From contig JAKMGR010000606.1 in the NCBI GenBank assembly GCA_022424805.1, positions 1 to 11,557 of the forward strand: a stretch of DNA of 11,557 nt. The letters are read 5' to 3'. Position 1 is the stretch's first letter. The number at the start of each line of letters is the position of its first letter. Of this stretch, positions 1 through 7,529 are shown in pieces. The stretch comes from Verrucomicrobiales bacterium. GTDB taxonomy: Bacteria > Verrucomicrobiota > Verrucomicrobiia > Verrucomicrobiales > DEV007. The notes beneath the pieces were generated by a model that ran no database searches, had not been told where the DNA came from, and saw only the letters and a list, made by a program, of their open reading frames with translations. The translations under genes were made by a program, and so were the position numbers.

Positions 1-596
1 GCTATGAGGGGGAAACCCCCAGTCGATTCGGTTGCGTAAATTGCGGAGGACGGGAGCTCGTCATCGACTACGCAATCAGCGCGTATCGAAGCAGCGGGAT
101 GGCGCGGGAGCTGATGCATGCCTACAAATACGGCAAACGAATCTCGATCTCGCAGCTCATGGGAGAATTAATGACGCGAGTCTGGAAGGATGATCGCCTC
201 CGCGACACTCCACTCTGGCTCGTTGTGCCAGTTCCGCTACATTCCCGACGGATGCGAAAGCGAGGATTCAATCAATCGCACGAAATCGCGCGGGAATTCA
301 TTCTACGAAGCCAGCCGCTCATCGGGGAAGATGTGGATCTGCAGTTGTTCCCTGCGCTGAAACGAGTCAAACATTCCGTCCGCCAGGCAAAACTTGACCG
401 AAAAGAGCGCCTCACAAATCTGGAGGGTGCCTATGCGCCAAAAAGGAGACTCAAATTGCCTGAAACGGATGACTTTGGAGTGCTGATTTTGGATGACGTA
501 ATCACCACAGCGGCAACGGCTTCCGAATGTGCAGCAACACTGCTATCTGAGGCTAAAATCCCTACTATTGCTGCAATCTCCGTTTTGCGCGGATGA
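1..596 (+). CDS. comF: ComF family phosphoribosyltransferase, 5' end cut off by the window
   Basis: The reading frame is open from base 3 to the stop at 594-596, so the gene begins upstream of the window. An internal ATG at 99 is not the real start, because the frame upstream of it already carries family features. These are a CVNC pair (bases 33-44), half of the zinc-binding element typical of ComF N-termini, then the family stretch ending in LMHAYKYGKR. The centre carries the conserved VPVPLHSRRMRKRGFNQS block. The C-terminus has the phosphoribosyl-pyrophosphate (PRPP) loop LILDDVITTAATASE. ComF proteins are PRT-fold proteins linked to DNA uptake in transformable bacteria, but they are also widespread in non-competent ones, so the role here is open. 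One oddity is that the PRPP loop reads TTAAT where the family usually has TTGAT. The next gene, accD, has its own promoter, so the two are probably not one operon. Confidence 0.93.
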   Translation, partial: YEGETPSRFGCVNCGGRELVIDYAISAYRSSGMARELMHAYKYGKRISISQLMGELMTRVWKDDRLRDTPLWLVVPVPLHSRRMRKRGFNQSHEIAREFILRSQPLIGEDVDLQLFPALKRVKHSVRQAKLDRKERLTNLEGAYAPKRRLKLPETDDFGVLILDDVITTAATASECAATLLSEAKIPTIAAISVLRG

Positions 597-628
597 GACT
601 CAATCAGCTGTCAAATGCTCGATTTCGG

Positions 629-656
629 TTGAGATCGGTTCGATTTTCGCCATAAT
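629..656 (+). promoter_or_regulatory. Predicted sigma-70-type promoter of accD
   Basis: TTGAGA at 629-634 (5 of 6 to the -35 consensus) and CATAAT at 651-656 (5 of 6 to the -10 consensus) are separated by 16 bases, all inside the comF-accD gap. Transcription would start near 663, giving a leader of about 66 bases. This is the best promoter match I found by eye in the window. It is a motif match only. Confidence 0.55.
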
Positions 657-665
657 TGCGTCAGT

Positions 666-685
666 GATTGGCTGCCCAGCCAATC
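666..685. promoter_or_regulatory. Perfect 20-bp inverted repeat at the predicted accD transcription start
   Basis: GATTGGCTG (666-674) and CAGCCAATC (677-685) are perfect 9-base inverted arms with a 2-base centre. The repeat starts about 10 bases after the -10 box at 651-656, a usual place for a repressor operator. It is not followed by a T tract, so it is a poor intrinsic terminator for comF. It could instead form a hairpin at the 5' end of the accD mRNA. Which protein, if any, binds it cannot be told from the sequence. Confidence 0.5.
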
Positions 686-728
686 TTCTCCACACACAGA
701 CAGCCGCACACTCCAACGATTTTTCGTT

Positions 729-1574
729 ATGGGAATTTTCAAAAAGCGTTCAATCAAGTCGCTCGGGAAAAAGAAGTCCGACATGCCGGAAGGCCTGTGG
801 AACAAATGCCCGTCCTGCGGCGCGATCATCGACGAGATTACTTTGAAGCAGCGCCACCGTGTCTGCACGAAGTGTGATCATCACTTCATGCTTACTTCGC
901 AAGAGCGTGTCGAAATGCTGCTCGATCCGGATTCTTTCGAAGAGTTGGACCCCAACCTCAATTCCATCGATGCCCTTGGCTTCAAAGGCTACATGGACAA
1001 GGTCAAATCCTACCAGAAAAAGACCGGTCTCCGCGACGCCGTCCTCACAGGGCGCGGACTCATCCAGAATAAGCCCGTCACTCTCGGCGTGATGGATTTC
1101 CGTTTCCTTGGCGCGAGCATGGGATCAGCCGTGGGAGAAAAGCTGACTCGCTCAATCGAAGTTGCGACAGAAGAAAAGCGCGGCACAATTATTGTCAGTG
1201 CCTCCGGTGGCGCACGCATGCACGAAGGAATTTTCAGCCTCATGCAGATGGCAAAAACGAGCGGTGCACTGGCTCGCCATCACGAGGCGGGACTTCCGTT
1301 TATTTCTATTTTGACTCATCCGACCACGGGTGGAGTTACCGCAAGTTTTGCGACTCTGGGAGACATCAACATGGCTGAGCCAGGTTGCATGATTGGTTTT
1401 GCCGGCCCTCGAGTCATCAAAGAAACGACGCATCAGGATTTGCCTCCCGGCTTCCAAACGGCGGAGTTCCTTCTCGAACACGGCCTGATCGACATGATCG
1501 CCCCCCGCTCCGATATGCGGGAGCGATTGGGAGCACTGCTCGATTACATGCTGCCCGAGGCTAAGTCGGCTTAA
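729..1574 (+). CDS. accD: Acetyl-CoA carboxylase carboxyltransferase beta subunit
   Basis: AccD pairs with AccA to form the carboxyltransferase that moves the carboxyl group from carboxybiotin to acetyl-CoA, making malonyl-CoA for fatty acid synthesis in the cytoplasm. The 281-residue protein has the usual length. Its N-terminal four-cysteine zinc ribbon is complete (C27, C30, C46, C49, in NKCPSC and VCTKCDHHF). The crotonase-like carboxyltransferase core follows, with SGGARM (159-164), PTTGGVTASF (198-207) and GFAGPRVI (223-230) forming the acyl-CoA and biotin site region. The ATG at 729 fits the family start (short basic leader, then MPEGLWNKC). It has no Shine-Dalgarno sequence, and a 5-bp stem (AACGA/TCGTT, 715-728) abuts the start codon. 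accA and the biotin subunits are not in the window. The gene has its own promoter and palindrome upstream and converges on pyrD. Confidence 0.97.
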   Translation: MGIFKKRSIKSLGKKKSDMPEGLWNKCPSCGAIIDEITLKQRHRVCTKCDHHFMLTSQERVEMLLDPDSFEELDPNLNSIDALGFKGYMDKVKSYQKKTGLRDAVLTGRGLIQNKPVTLGVMDFRFLGASMGSAVGEKLTRSIEVATEEKRGTIIVSASGGARMHEGIFSLMQMAKTSGALARHHEAGLPFISILTHPTTGGVTASFATLGDINMAEPGCMIGFAGPRVIKETTHQDLPPGFQTAEFLLEHGLIDMIAPRSDMRERLGALLDYMLPEAKSA

Positions 1575-1641
1575 GGTGGCAGAATTCGAGGCGGAAGAAT
1601 CCGACTTTCAGGACTTTGTTGTTGAGGAGAGTCTTGGAGAA

Positions 1642-1664
1642 AAGTGGACCCCTCAATGCCACTT
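1642..1664. terminator. Weak hairpin in the convergent accD-pyrD gap, possible two-way terminator
   Basis: AAGTGG (1642-1647) and CCACTT (1659-1664) form a 6-bp stem with an 11-base loop in the 132-base gap between the convergent accD and pyrD. On the plus strand it is followed by CTTTCTTCTGATTTTC, and on the minus strand by TTCTCC after the arm. The stem is short and the T tracts are interrupted, so this is only a candidate. I see no other structure in the gap. Confidence 0.28.
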
Positions 1665-1706
1665 CTTTCTTCTGATTTTCATCGGCGCCGTAAGAATCGC
1701 ATCGAA

Positions 1707-2741
1707 TCAGCCGAGCCCCGCGATCTCCCGCACCAGCTCTGGTCCGCGATACACCAGTCCGGTGTAGACCTGCACCAAAGCGGCGCCGGCATCGAACTTG
1801 GCCTGCGCGTCAGCAGCAGCCATCACGCCACCTGATCCGATGATCGGAACCTGATCGTCCATTTCCCTTCGCAGTAGCGCGAGGACTTCGGTCGAATGGT
1901 CTGTCAGAGGAGCACCACTCAACCCACCAGCCTCTTCCGCTTGTGGATGACCGGAAACAGCGGCGCGTTCGATTGTCGTATTCGTCGTGATGACTCCATC
2001 GATTTTCGTTTCGCTGAACACCTCAGCCAAGCCCTTGATCGCGCCATCTGATAAATCCGGAGCGATCTTGATCACGATGGGAACCGACTTGTCGCCATGC
2101 ATCGGCTTCAATTCATCACGCTTTTCCTGCAGCTTCTGAATCAGTTCGCGGCAAGTGTCAGCACTTTGCAGATCTCGAAGCCCCTTCGTGTTGGGCGAAG
2201 AGAGATTCGCAGTCACGTAGTCGGCCGCGCCGTAGACAGCCTCGAAGCAATCCAGGTAGTCAGAGAGAAAGTCTTCGTTCGGAGTATCGAAATTCTTGCC
2301 CACATTGATCCCTAAAACTCCATCGAACTCCTTTCGAGAGCGACTCACATTCTCAAGAAGCCCATCCACACCGGGATTGTTGAATCCCATCCGATTGATA
2401 ATTGCCTCGTATTCCTTCAATCGGAACAGCCTCGGCTTTTCGTTTCCCGGCTGGGGACGAGGTGTCACCGTCCCAATTTCCACGTGACCAAATCCTAGAT
2501 CTCCGAGGGCACTCACAGCTTCGCCTTTTTTATCCAGTCCAGCCGCCAGACCAACCCGGTTTGGAAATGTGAGCCCCATCACCTCAAGCGGATTTGAATC
2601 GATCGATTTTTTACCTCCGGTCAGCCCGGACAAGAATCCTGCCGAATGGGCCATCTTCATTCCCCAAAGAGTGAGGTGATGAGCGGTTTCTGCGTCGAAT
2701 GAAAAGAGAATCCGGCGGGCTAACGGATACAGGTCTGGCAT
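1707..2741 (-). CDS. pyrD: Dihydroorotate dehydrogenase (quinone), class 2
   Basis: This enzyme oxidises dihydroorotate to orotate in pyrimidine synthesis and passes the electrons through FMN to membrane quinone. The 344 residues match the class 2 length. The N-terminal segment (about 1-40, YPLARRILFSFDAETAHHLTLWG) is the amphipathic helix pair that holds class 2 enzymes to the inner face of the membrane. Class 1 enzymes lack it. GLAAGLDKKGE (65-74) and IGTVTPRPQPGNEKPRLFRL (89-108) are FMN and substrate region signatures. NLSSPNTKGLR (179-189) carries the class 2 catalytic serine, most likely S182. KIAPDL (225-230), TTNTT (252-256) and IGSGGV (301-306) complete the substrate and FMN phosphate sites. 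The gene is divergent from nadE across 112 bases and has no evident Shine-Dalgarno sequence. Nothing else for pyrimidine synthesis is nearby. Confidence 0.97.
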   Translation of the reverse strand: MPDLYPLARRILFSFDAETAHHLTLWGMKMAHSAGFLSGLTGGKKSIDSNPLEVMGLTFPNRVGLAAGLDKKGEAVSALGDLGFGHVEIGTVTPRPQPGNEKPRLFRLKEYEAIINRMGFNNPGVDGLLENVSRSRKEFDGVLGINVGKNFDTPNEDFLSDYLDCFEAVYGAADYVTANLSSPNTKGLRDLQSADTCRELIQKLQEKRDELKPMHGDKSVPIVIKIAPDLSDGAIKGLAEVFSETKIDGVITTNTTIERAAVSGHPQAEEAGGLSGAPLTDHSTEVLALLRREMDDQVPIIGSGGVMAAADAQAKFDAGAALVQVYTGLVYRGPELVREIAGLG

Positions 2742-2853
2742 GAAGACGAGTAATCTGAAGGAGCCCCGGCGGCAACCAATTCCATCCCGTTTTCCTGATA
2801 AAACAACTCATTGCCCGAAAACCAAATCTGACGAACATTAACAAAGTCATTTC

Positions 2854-4830
2854 ATGAATCGCATCGTCACAGGAGCAGCGTCTTTGAACCAGGTCCCTCT
2901 CGACTGGAAGGGTAACGTGCGTCGTGCCGTCAGCGCTGTAGTCGAGGCTCGTGATACGGGAGTTGGTTTCCTCTGCCTCCCAGAACTCGCGCTGACTGGC
3001 TACGGCTGCGAAGACATGTTTCTCGCCCCTGAAGTGGGAGAGCGTTCCCTCGATTCTCTGAAGGATCTGGCAAAAGAATGCGAGGGCATTGTTGTGGCTG
3101 TCGGTCTTCCCCTCTGGTTTGAAAGTTCGGTCTACAACGCTGTCGCTCTCATTGTCGACCGAGAGATTGTCGGCTTTGTCGCGAAGCAGAACCTCGCCGG
3201 CGACGGACTCCACTATGAACCTCGCTGGTTCAAGCCATGGCCGGTTGGACAGGCAGAGTCGGTGGAGATGGGGAAAAAGACGATCCCTCTCGGCGATCTC
3301 GTTTTTGATGTGGGTGGCATTCGCCTCGGTTTCGAAATTTGTGAAGACGCGTGGGTCGCTGATCGTCCCGGAACTCGTCTTGCCCGACGCGGTGTCGATT
3401 TGATCTTCAATCCCAGCGCGAGCCATTTTGCTTTTGGAAAACAACAGGTTCGTGAGCGCTTCGTTCTCGAGGGATCCCGCGCTTTTGCCTGTGGCTATGT
3501 TTATGCCAACCTGCTGGGCAACGAAGCAGGCCGAATCATTTATGACGGTGGTACTGTGATTGCATGCGGAGGCGACTACCTCGCTGAAGGGAAACGGTTT
3601 TTGTTTCACGATCATGTTCTCACAGCCGCGACGATTGATTTGAATCTGACGCGCATGCATCAGGCACGCCAGGTGAGTCATCGTCCGATTGTCGGAGAAG
3701 CAGACGACCTCTCTGTATCGGTCGATTTTTCACCCCCGTGGAAGGGTGCCGTGAAATTTGAAAACGCCGAATCGGCTATTGGAGAAGAGACGAAGGAGGA
3801 AGAATTTTCCCGAGTTATCGCTCTGGGACTGTTCGACTATCTCCGAAAAAGCTACTCCGGTGGCTTCGTGGTCTCACTCAGTGGCGGCGCCGACTCCGCT
3901 GCCTGCGCCGTTCTCGTCAAGTTGATGACGGACCTCGCAATTCTCGATCTTGGTGAAGATCGCTTCCGCGAAAAGCTGGGCCACATCGATTTCGGGAACC
4001 GCTCGCCGATGGAGCAACTGCTCACCTGCGTCTATCAGGCAACACGAAACAGTTCCGAAACAACGCGCAGTGCGGCTGAGACAGTCGCCACGGCAATCGG
4101 CTCTGAGTTTCAGGAATGGGAAATCGACGAAATCGTGCAGCGTTACCACGCCATGCTCGAAGGTGGCATCGGTCGCGACCTTGACTGGGAGACGGATGAC
4201 ATCGCAATGCAGAACATTCAGGCACGCGTGCGCTCACCCGGGGTGTGGATGCTGACGAATATTCGGAATGCCCTACTCCTCTCAACCAGCAACCGTTCCG
4301 AGGCTGCTGTCGGCTATGCGACGATGGATGGTGATACGAGCGGCGGCTTGTGTCCGATCTCGGGAATCGACAAAGCCTTCCTTCGCGATTGGTTGCGCTG
4401 GCTCGAGAATATCGGATGCGAGCCCGACATTCCAGCTATTCCCGAATTGAGTGTGATCAACGCTCAGGCCCCCACCGCCGAGCTCCGACCCAGCGAAGAA
4501 AACCAGACGGACGAAGGTGACCTGATGCCCTATCCCGTTCTCGAGGCCATTGAAAAGCTTGCCATTCGCGACAAGAAACTTCCTGCCGAAGTATGGACGC
4601 GACTGTGCGAAACGCAGGAGTCCTACAGCGCCGATCAGCTCAAAGCATGGGCCATCAAGTTTTTCCGTCTCTGGAGTCGCAACCAGTGGAAGCGCGAACG
4701 ATACGCCCCCGGATTTCACGTCGACGACAAGAATCTCGATCCGAAAACCTGGTGTCGATTTCCCATTCTCAGCAGTGGCTTTCGAAAGGAAATCTCGGAG
4801 TTGGAAAAGATGGCGCCACCGCAGTCGTAA
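2854..4830 (+). CDS. nadE: Glutamine-dependent NAD+ synthetase
   Basis: This enzyme makes NAD+ from nicotinic acid adenine dinucleotide, ATP and ammonia, using glutamine as the ammonia source. The protein has 658 residues in two domains. The N-terminal nitrilase-type glutaminase (about 1-290) shows the Glu-Lys-Cys triad: E44 in LCLPELALTGYG, K111 in VAKQNL and C163 in FEICEDAW. The C-terminal synthetase (about 315-640) has the PP-loop SLSGGADSAA (341-350), VYQATRNSSETTR (393-405), the NAD-site region LLLSTSNRSEAAVGYATMDG (474-493), and a final family segment with KRERYAPGFHVDDKNLDPKTWCRFP (613-637). The presence of the glutaminase domain separates it from the short ammonia-dependent NadE. The start at 2854 fits the domain edge but has no Shine-Dalgarno sequence. 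The stop lies 10 bases from the convergent crcB stop, leaving no room for a separate terminator between them. Confidence 0.97.
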   Translation: MNRIVTGAASLNQVPLDWKGNVRRAVSAVVEARDTGVGFLCLPELALTGYGCEDMFLAPEVGERSLDSLKDLAKECEGIVVAVGLPLWFESSVYNAVALIVDREIVGFVAKQNLAGDGLHYEPRWFKPWPVGQAESVEMGKKTIPLGDLVFDVGGIRLGFEICEDAWVADRPGTRLARRGVDLIFNPSASHFAFGKQQVRERFVLEGSRAFACGYVYANLLGNEAGRIIYDGGTVIACGGDYLAEGKRFLFHDHVLTAATIDLNLTRMHQARQVSHRPIVGEADDLSVSVDFSPPWKGAVKFENAESAIGEETKEEEFSRVIALGLFDYLRKSYSGGFVVSLSGGADSAACAVLVKLMTDLAILDLGEDRFREKLGHIDFGNRSPMEQLLTCVYQATRNSSETTRSAAETVATAIGSEFQEWEIDEIVQRYHAMLEGGIGRDLDWETDDIAMQNIQARVRSPGVWMLTNIRNALLLSTSNRSEAAVGYATMDGDTSGGLCPISGIDKAFLRDWLRWLENIGCEPDIPAIPELSVINAQAPTAELRPSEENQTDEGDLMPYPVLEAIEKLAIRDKKLPAEVWTRLCETQESYSADQLKAWAIKFFRLWSRNQWKRERYAPGFHVDDKNLDPKTWCRFPILSSGFRKEISELEKMAPPQS

Positions 4831-4840
4831 GCTATCGCAA

Positions 4841-5218
4841 TCAGCGCCCCAGCGAAAATCCTGCCCACACTGCTACGAGTCCCAGAATCACGCTCGCGGC
4901 AATATTACCGAAGGCCATCATGGGCTGCCCGATTCGGAGAAGCTCAAGGGTATTCCAACCGAAGGTCGAGAAAGTCGTGAAGCTACCAAGAAAGCCCGTG
5001 AAAACGGCCAACTGGATTGCATCGGAAAACCACTCCTTTTGCTCGAAGAGGGTAAATAGCCAACCGAAGAGGAAACACCCTAGGACGTTCACCAGCAGAA
5101 TACCCCAGGGGAAATGGGAGTTTACTCCCCATTTTGCATCCATCCAGTAGTGCAGCCCCCAACGCGAAAGTGCTCCGAGAGCACCTCCAACGCAGAGGCA
5201 GGCGATCGACTTCAGCAT
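4841..5218 (-). CDS. crcB: Fluoride ion channel CrcB/Fluc
   Basis: Fluc channels are small dual-topology membrane proteins that form dimers and let fluoride leave the cell. The 125 residues give the usual four hydrophobic helices. Family landmarks are present: GGALGALSRW (11-20) in helix 1, WGILLVNVLGCFLFGWLF in helix 2 with the conserved Asn, TGFLGSFTTFSTF with the phenylalanine-box pair in helix 3, and a last helix ending in GLVAVWAGFSLGR. It starts 11 bases after the stop of the M29 aminopeptidase on the same strand, so the two are probably co-transcribed. There is no room for a fluoride riboswitch in that gap, and I did not see one ahead of the aminopeptidase. There is only one copy here. 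Some bacteria carry two, but the window cannot show whether another exists elsewhere. Confidence 0.95.
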   Translation of the reverse strand: MLKSIACLCVGGALGALSRWGLHYWMDAKWGVNSHFPWGILLVNVLGCFLFGWLFTLFEQKEWFSDAIQLAVFTGFLGSFTTFSTFGWNTLELLRIGQPMMAFGNIAASVILGLVAVWAGFSLGR

Positions 5219-5229
5219 CGACGCGAGGG

Positions 5230-6327
5230 CTAGTAATTGAGCGATTGGAGCGATTTCGGAACGAACTGACCGTTCCTGCGAATCAACTTTCCATCGAACC
5301 AGATTTCACCGCCTCCGTAGTCGGGACGCTGAATGTTAACGAGGTCCCAGTGAACCGAACTGCGATTTCCATTATCAGCGATGTCGTAGGCCTGGCCCGG
5401 AGTGAAATGAAAACTACCTGCGATCTTCTCGTCGAAGAGAATGTCGCGCATTGGTTCCTTGATCTCAGGGTTGAATCCAATCGCGAACTCCCCGACATAG
5501 CGCGCTCCCGGGTCGGTGTCGAAAATCTTGTTGATCGCCTTAGTATTGTTCGCAGTCGCTTTGACGATTTTCCCCTTATCAAACTCCAGCTTCACATTGT
5601 CGAAAGCAATCCCTTGGTAGATGGAGGGAGCATTGTAGCTGATGACACCTTCGACGGATTTTTTCACCGGCGCAGTGAAGCACTCTCCGTCAGGAATATT
5701 GTGTTGCCCTCCACAAGCGATTCCGGGCAATCCAGCAATGCTGAATCGCAGATCGGTTCCCGGCCCAATGATGTGGACATCATTGGTTTCGGTCATTAAT
5801 TTCGCGAGCGCATTCATCCCGCGACTCAGCTTTTTGTATTCGAGGAGGCAAACCCGGAAGTAGAAATCCTCGAATGCCTCGGTCGACATCCCGGCACTCT
5901 GCGCCATGGACGGATTCGGCCAGCGCAGGACACACCAGCGAGTCTTGTTGACGCGCTCGTTGAGAACGGGACGCATCTTCGTGGAGAGCATCTGCATCTT
6001 TTTCGCAGGCACATCAGAGAGCTCGTTCACATTGTGACTGCCCCGAATCGCAATATAGCAGTCCATGTTTTTCATCTGATGCATCGCGTTTTTTGCGATC
6101 GCGGCATACTGCTCCTCGGTTGCTCCCCTACCTATCTCACGGCTGATCTTCGCGTTGTGAATATTGATAAAGGGAGTCGCTTTAACGGCGCGAATTTCTC
6201 GAATTAGCGCAATCCCCATTTCCTCGGGAACGTCGAATAATTCGATGAGAACATTTTCTCCGCGCTTTGTGGCGGTAGAGTAGCGGACGAGTTGGCGGGC
6301 GAGTTGATCAATACGGGGATCGTGCAT
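5230..6327 (-). CDS. M29 family (thermophilic AmpS/AmpT-type) metallo-aminopeptidase
   Basis: M29 enzymes are cytosolic dimetal aminopeptidases that remove N-terminal residues from peptides. The ligand pattern of the family is intact, with the same spacing as in the Thermus enzyme. In numbering from the chosen start these residues are E215 (NIPDGECFTAP), E280 (RYVGEFAIG), H307 (GSFHFTPG), Y314 seven residues later, and H326 and D328 (SVHWDLV). I place the start at 6327, giving 365 residues beginning MHDPRIDQLARQLVRYS. That is where family similarity begins, and GGAG sits 9 bases upstream (6337-6340, minus strand). An upstream in-frame ATG at 6378 would add 17 residues unlike the family and leave only 11 bases before the divergent gene. 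It probably leads an operon with crcB. Confidence 0.93.
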   Translation of the reverse strand: MHDPRIDQLARQLVRYSTATKRGENVLIELFDVPEEMGIALIREIRAVKATPFINIHNAKISREIGRGATEEQYAAIAKNAMHQMKNMDCYIAIRGSHNVNELSDVPAKKMQMLSTKMRPVLNERVNKTRWCVLRWPNPSMAQSAGMSTEAFEDFYFRVCLLEYKKLSRGMNALAKLMTETNDVHIIGPGTDLRFSIAGLPGIACGGQHNIPDGECFTAPVKKSVEGVISYNAPSIYQGIAFDNVKLEFDKGKIVKATANNTKAINKIFDTDPGARYVGEFAIGFNPEIKEPMRDILFDEKIAGSFHFTPGQAYDIADNGNRSSVHWDLVNIQRPDYGGGEIWFDGKLIRRNGQFVPKSLQSLNY

Positions 6328-6389
6328 GGGCGTAGTCTCCGTGGAAAACCGGATTGTGAAAAGCGGAAATTGAGACATACATTCGGATA

Positions 6390-7457
6390 ATGCCGAAAGG
6401 ATTCATCAGTTCACTGGAAGAGATAGCCAGTCTCCGCCAAGAGTTTGAGAAAAGCGGTAAAAAGCTCGTTCTAACAAACGGGGCTTTTGACCTGCTTCAC
6501 GTCGGTCACGTTCGCTACCTTTCTGAGGCAGCTGCATTGGGAGATGCTCTTGTCGTCGCGATAAACGGAGACGACTCGGTTCGCGAATTGAAAGGCCCGG
6601 GCCGACCAATCAATTCAGCGGAGGAACGCGCTGAAATGCTCTGTGCACTCCACTTCGTTGATCACGTTGTTGTTTTTGAAGATCGTCGCGCCAGCTGCGT
6701 GATCGAAGCCATTCACCCCCACATTTACACCAAGGGTGGCGACTACACCCCCGACTCGCTCATCGATGAAGAGAGAGCTCTGCTCGACCGACTTGGCATC
6801 GAGATACGCATTCTCTCTCTGGTTCCCGGCAAATCAACCAGCGCCACACTATCCGACATGGCGGAAGCTGCGGACCGCCCCAAGCGAGTTGCGATTCTCG
6901 GTTCGGGAACGGGCTCTAACGCCCGATCCATCCTCCAGGCCGCAGCCGACGGAAAGCTAGGAGGTGAGGTTGCTCTCGTAATGTCCGACGTTTCCAATGC
7001 GGGTATTCTCGACATAGCTGCTGAGTTCGGCGTGCCCGCTATCGCGATTGATCCGGGCACCACAAAAGGCGGACACCTCACCGACGCGGCCCTGAAGGAA
7101 ATTCTCGACCGACTGCAGGCTGCATCGATCGATCTCGTGGCTCTCGCCGGGTTCACGCGAATCGTTCGCGAGCCGCTGCTTTCCGCTTTTGCTGGGAAAA
7201 TGCTGAATCTGCACCCTTCCCTGCTTCCCAAATACCCCGGTCTCCACGCATGTATAAAGGCGATCGATTCCGGCGATGCAGAGTCCGGATGCACGATCCA
7301 TCTCGTCGATGCTGGGGTCGACACAGGGGAGATTCTTCGGCAGGAGCGAGTCCCTATCCAACCCGACGATACTCCCGCAGCCCTCCAGGCGCGTATTCAG
7401 ACGAAGGAGCATGTCGCGTATCCCAAGGTAATCTCAGAACGGTTGAAGTCGATCTAG
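6390..7457 (+). CDS. rfaE2-purN: RfaE2-type nucleotidyltransferase fused to GAR formyltransferase PurN
   Basis: One uninterrupted 355-residue frame encodes two enzymes. Residues 1 to about 155 match RfaE domain II (the HldE adenylyltransferase half), which activates heptose 1-phosphate for lipopolysaccharide core. They carry TNGAFDLLHVGHVRYL with the HxGH motif at 37-40, LKGPGRPINSAEERAEML (67-84), YTKGGDYTPD (113-122) and a closing GKST. Residues 164-355 match PurN, which adds the formyl group to glycinamide ribonucleotide in purine synthesis. They carry VAILGSGTGSNARSIL (167-182) and NLHPSLLPKYPG with catalytic N273 and H275. D311 in VDAGVDTGEIL lies exactly 38 residues after N273, as in Escherichia coli PurN. 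Both active sites look intact. Only about 8 residues separate the domains. An in-frame ATG at 6858 (M157) could start a free PurN, but no Shine-Dalgarno sequence precedes it. RfaE2 is normally alone or joined to its kinase partner, so this pairing is unusual. Confidence 0.92.
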   Translation: MPKGFISSLEEIASLRQEFEKSGKKLVLTNGAFDLLHVGHVRYLSEAAALGDALVVAINGDDSVRELKGPGRPINSAEERAEMLCALHFVDHVVVFEDRRASCVIEAIHPHIYTKGGDYTPDSLIDEERALLDRLGIEIRILSLVPGKSTSATLSDMAEAADRPKRVAILGSGTGSNARSILQAAADGKLGGEVALVMSDVSNAGILDIAAEFGVPAIAIDPGTTKGGHLTDAALKEILDRLQAASIDLVALAGFTRIVREPLLSAFAGKMLNLHPSLLPKYPGLHACIKAIDSGDAESGCTIHLVDAGVDTGEILRQERVPIQPDDTPAALQARIQTKEHVAYPKVISERLKSI

Positions 7458-7529
7458 CCCTGTTCGGTGTCGACTCTTTGCGCCGCGAATCATCTTGACC
7501 AATCTAGGTCGATCACGCGAGATAGGAGA

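Noticed and set aside
8..20. GGGGG/CCCCC mini-hairpin with an AAA loop at the left edge.
   Set aside because: It lies inside the comF coding frame and encodes ordinary residues, with no sign of a regulatory role.
1576..1767. A GTG-started 63-codon frame directly after the accD stop, with an acidic beginning.
   Set aside because: It runs 60 bases into pyrD on the other strand, has no ribosome binding site, and switches from acidic to random composition. It could be a remnant, but nothing supports a real gene.
2611..3681. A 356-codon open frame on the minus strand across the pyrD start and nadE N-terminus.
   Set aside because: It lies antisense to two genes with intact catalytic motifs, and its translation has no recognisable domain. 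It is a by-product of codon bias.
5134..5799. A 221-codon plus-strand frame antisense to the aminopeptidase.
   Set aside because: The opposite strand carries the complete M29 metal-site pattern, and this frame shows no family features.
6328..6389. Search for promoters in the 62-base gap between the aminopeptidase and rfaE2-purN.
   Set aside because: A TTGAGA is present at 6370-6375, but a -10 box at proper spacing would fall inside the coding region. No convincing pair was found on either strand.
6840..6880. A possible sequencing frameshift joining rfaE2 and purN.
   Set aside because: A frameshift would have to remove a stop and keep both domains in one frame without altering residues. The junction reads smoothly, so I treat the fusion as real but list read-level checking.
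6743..7324. A 193-codon minus-strand frame opposite rfaE2-purN.
   Set aside because: It is rich in Ser, Arg and Ala, as expected from reading GC-rich codons backward. The sense strand is clearly coding.
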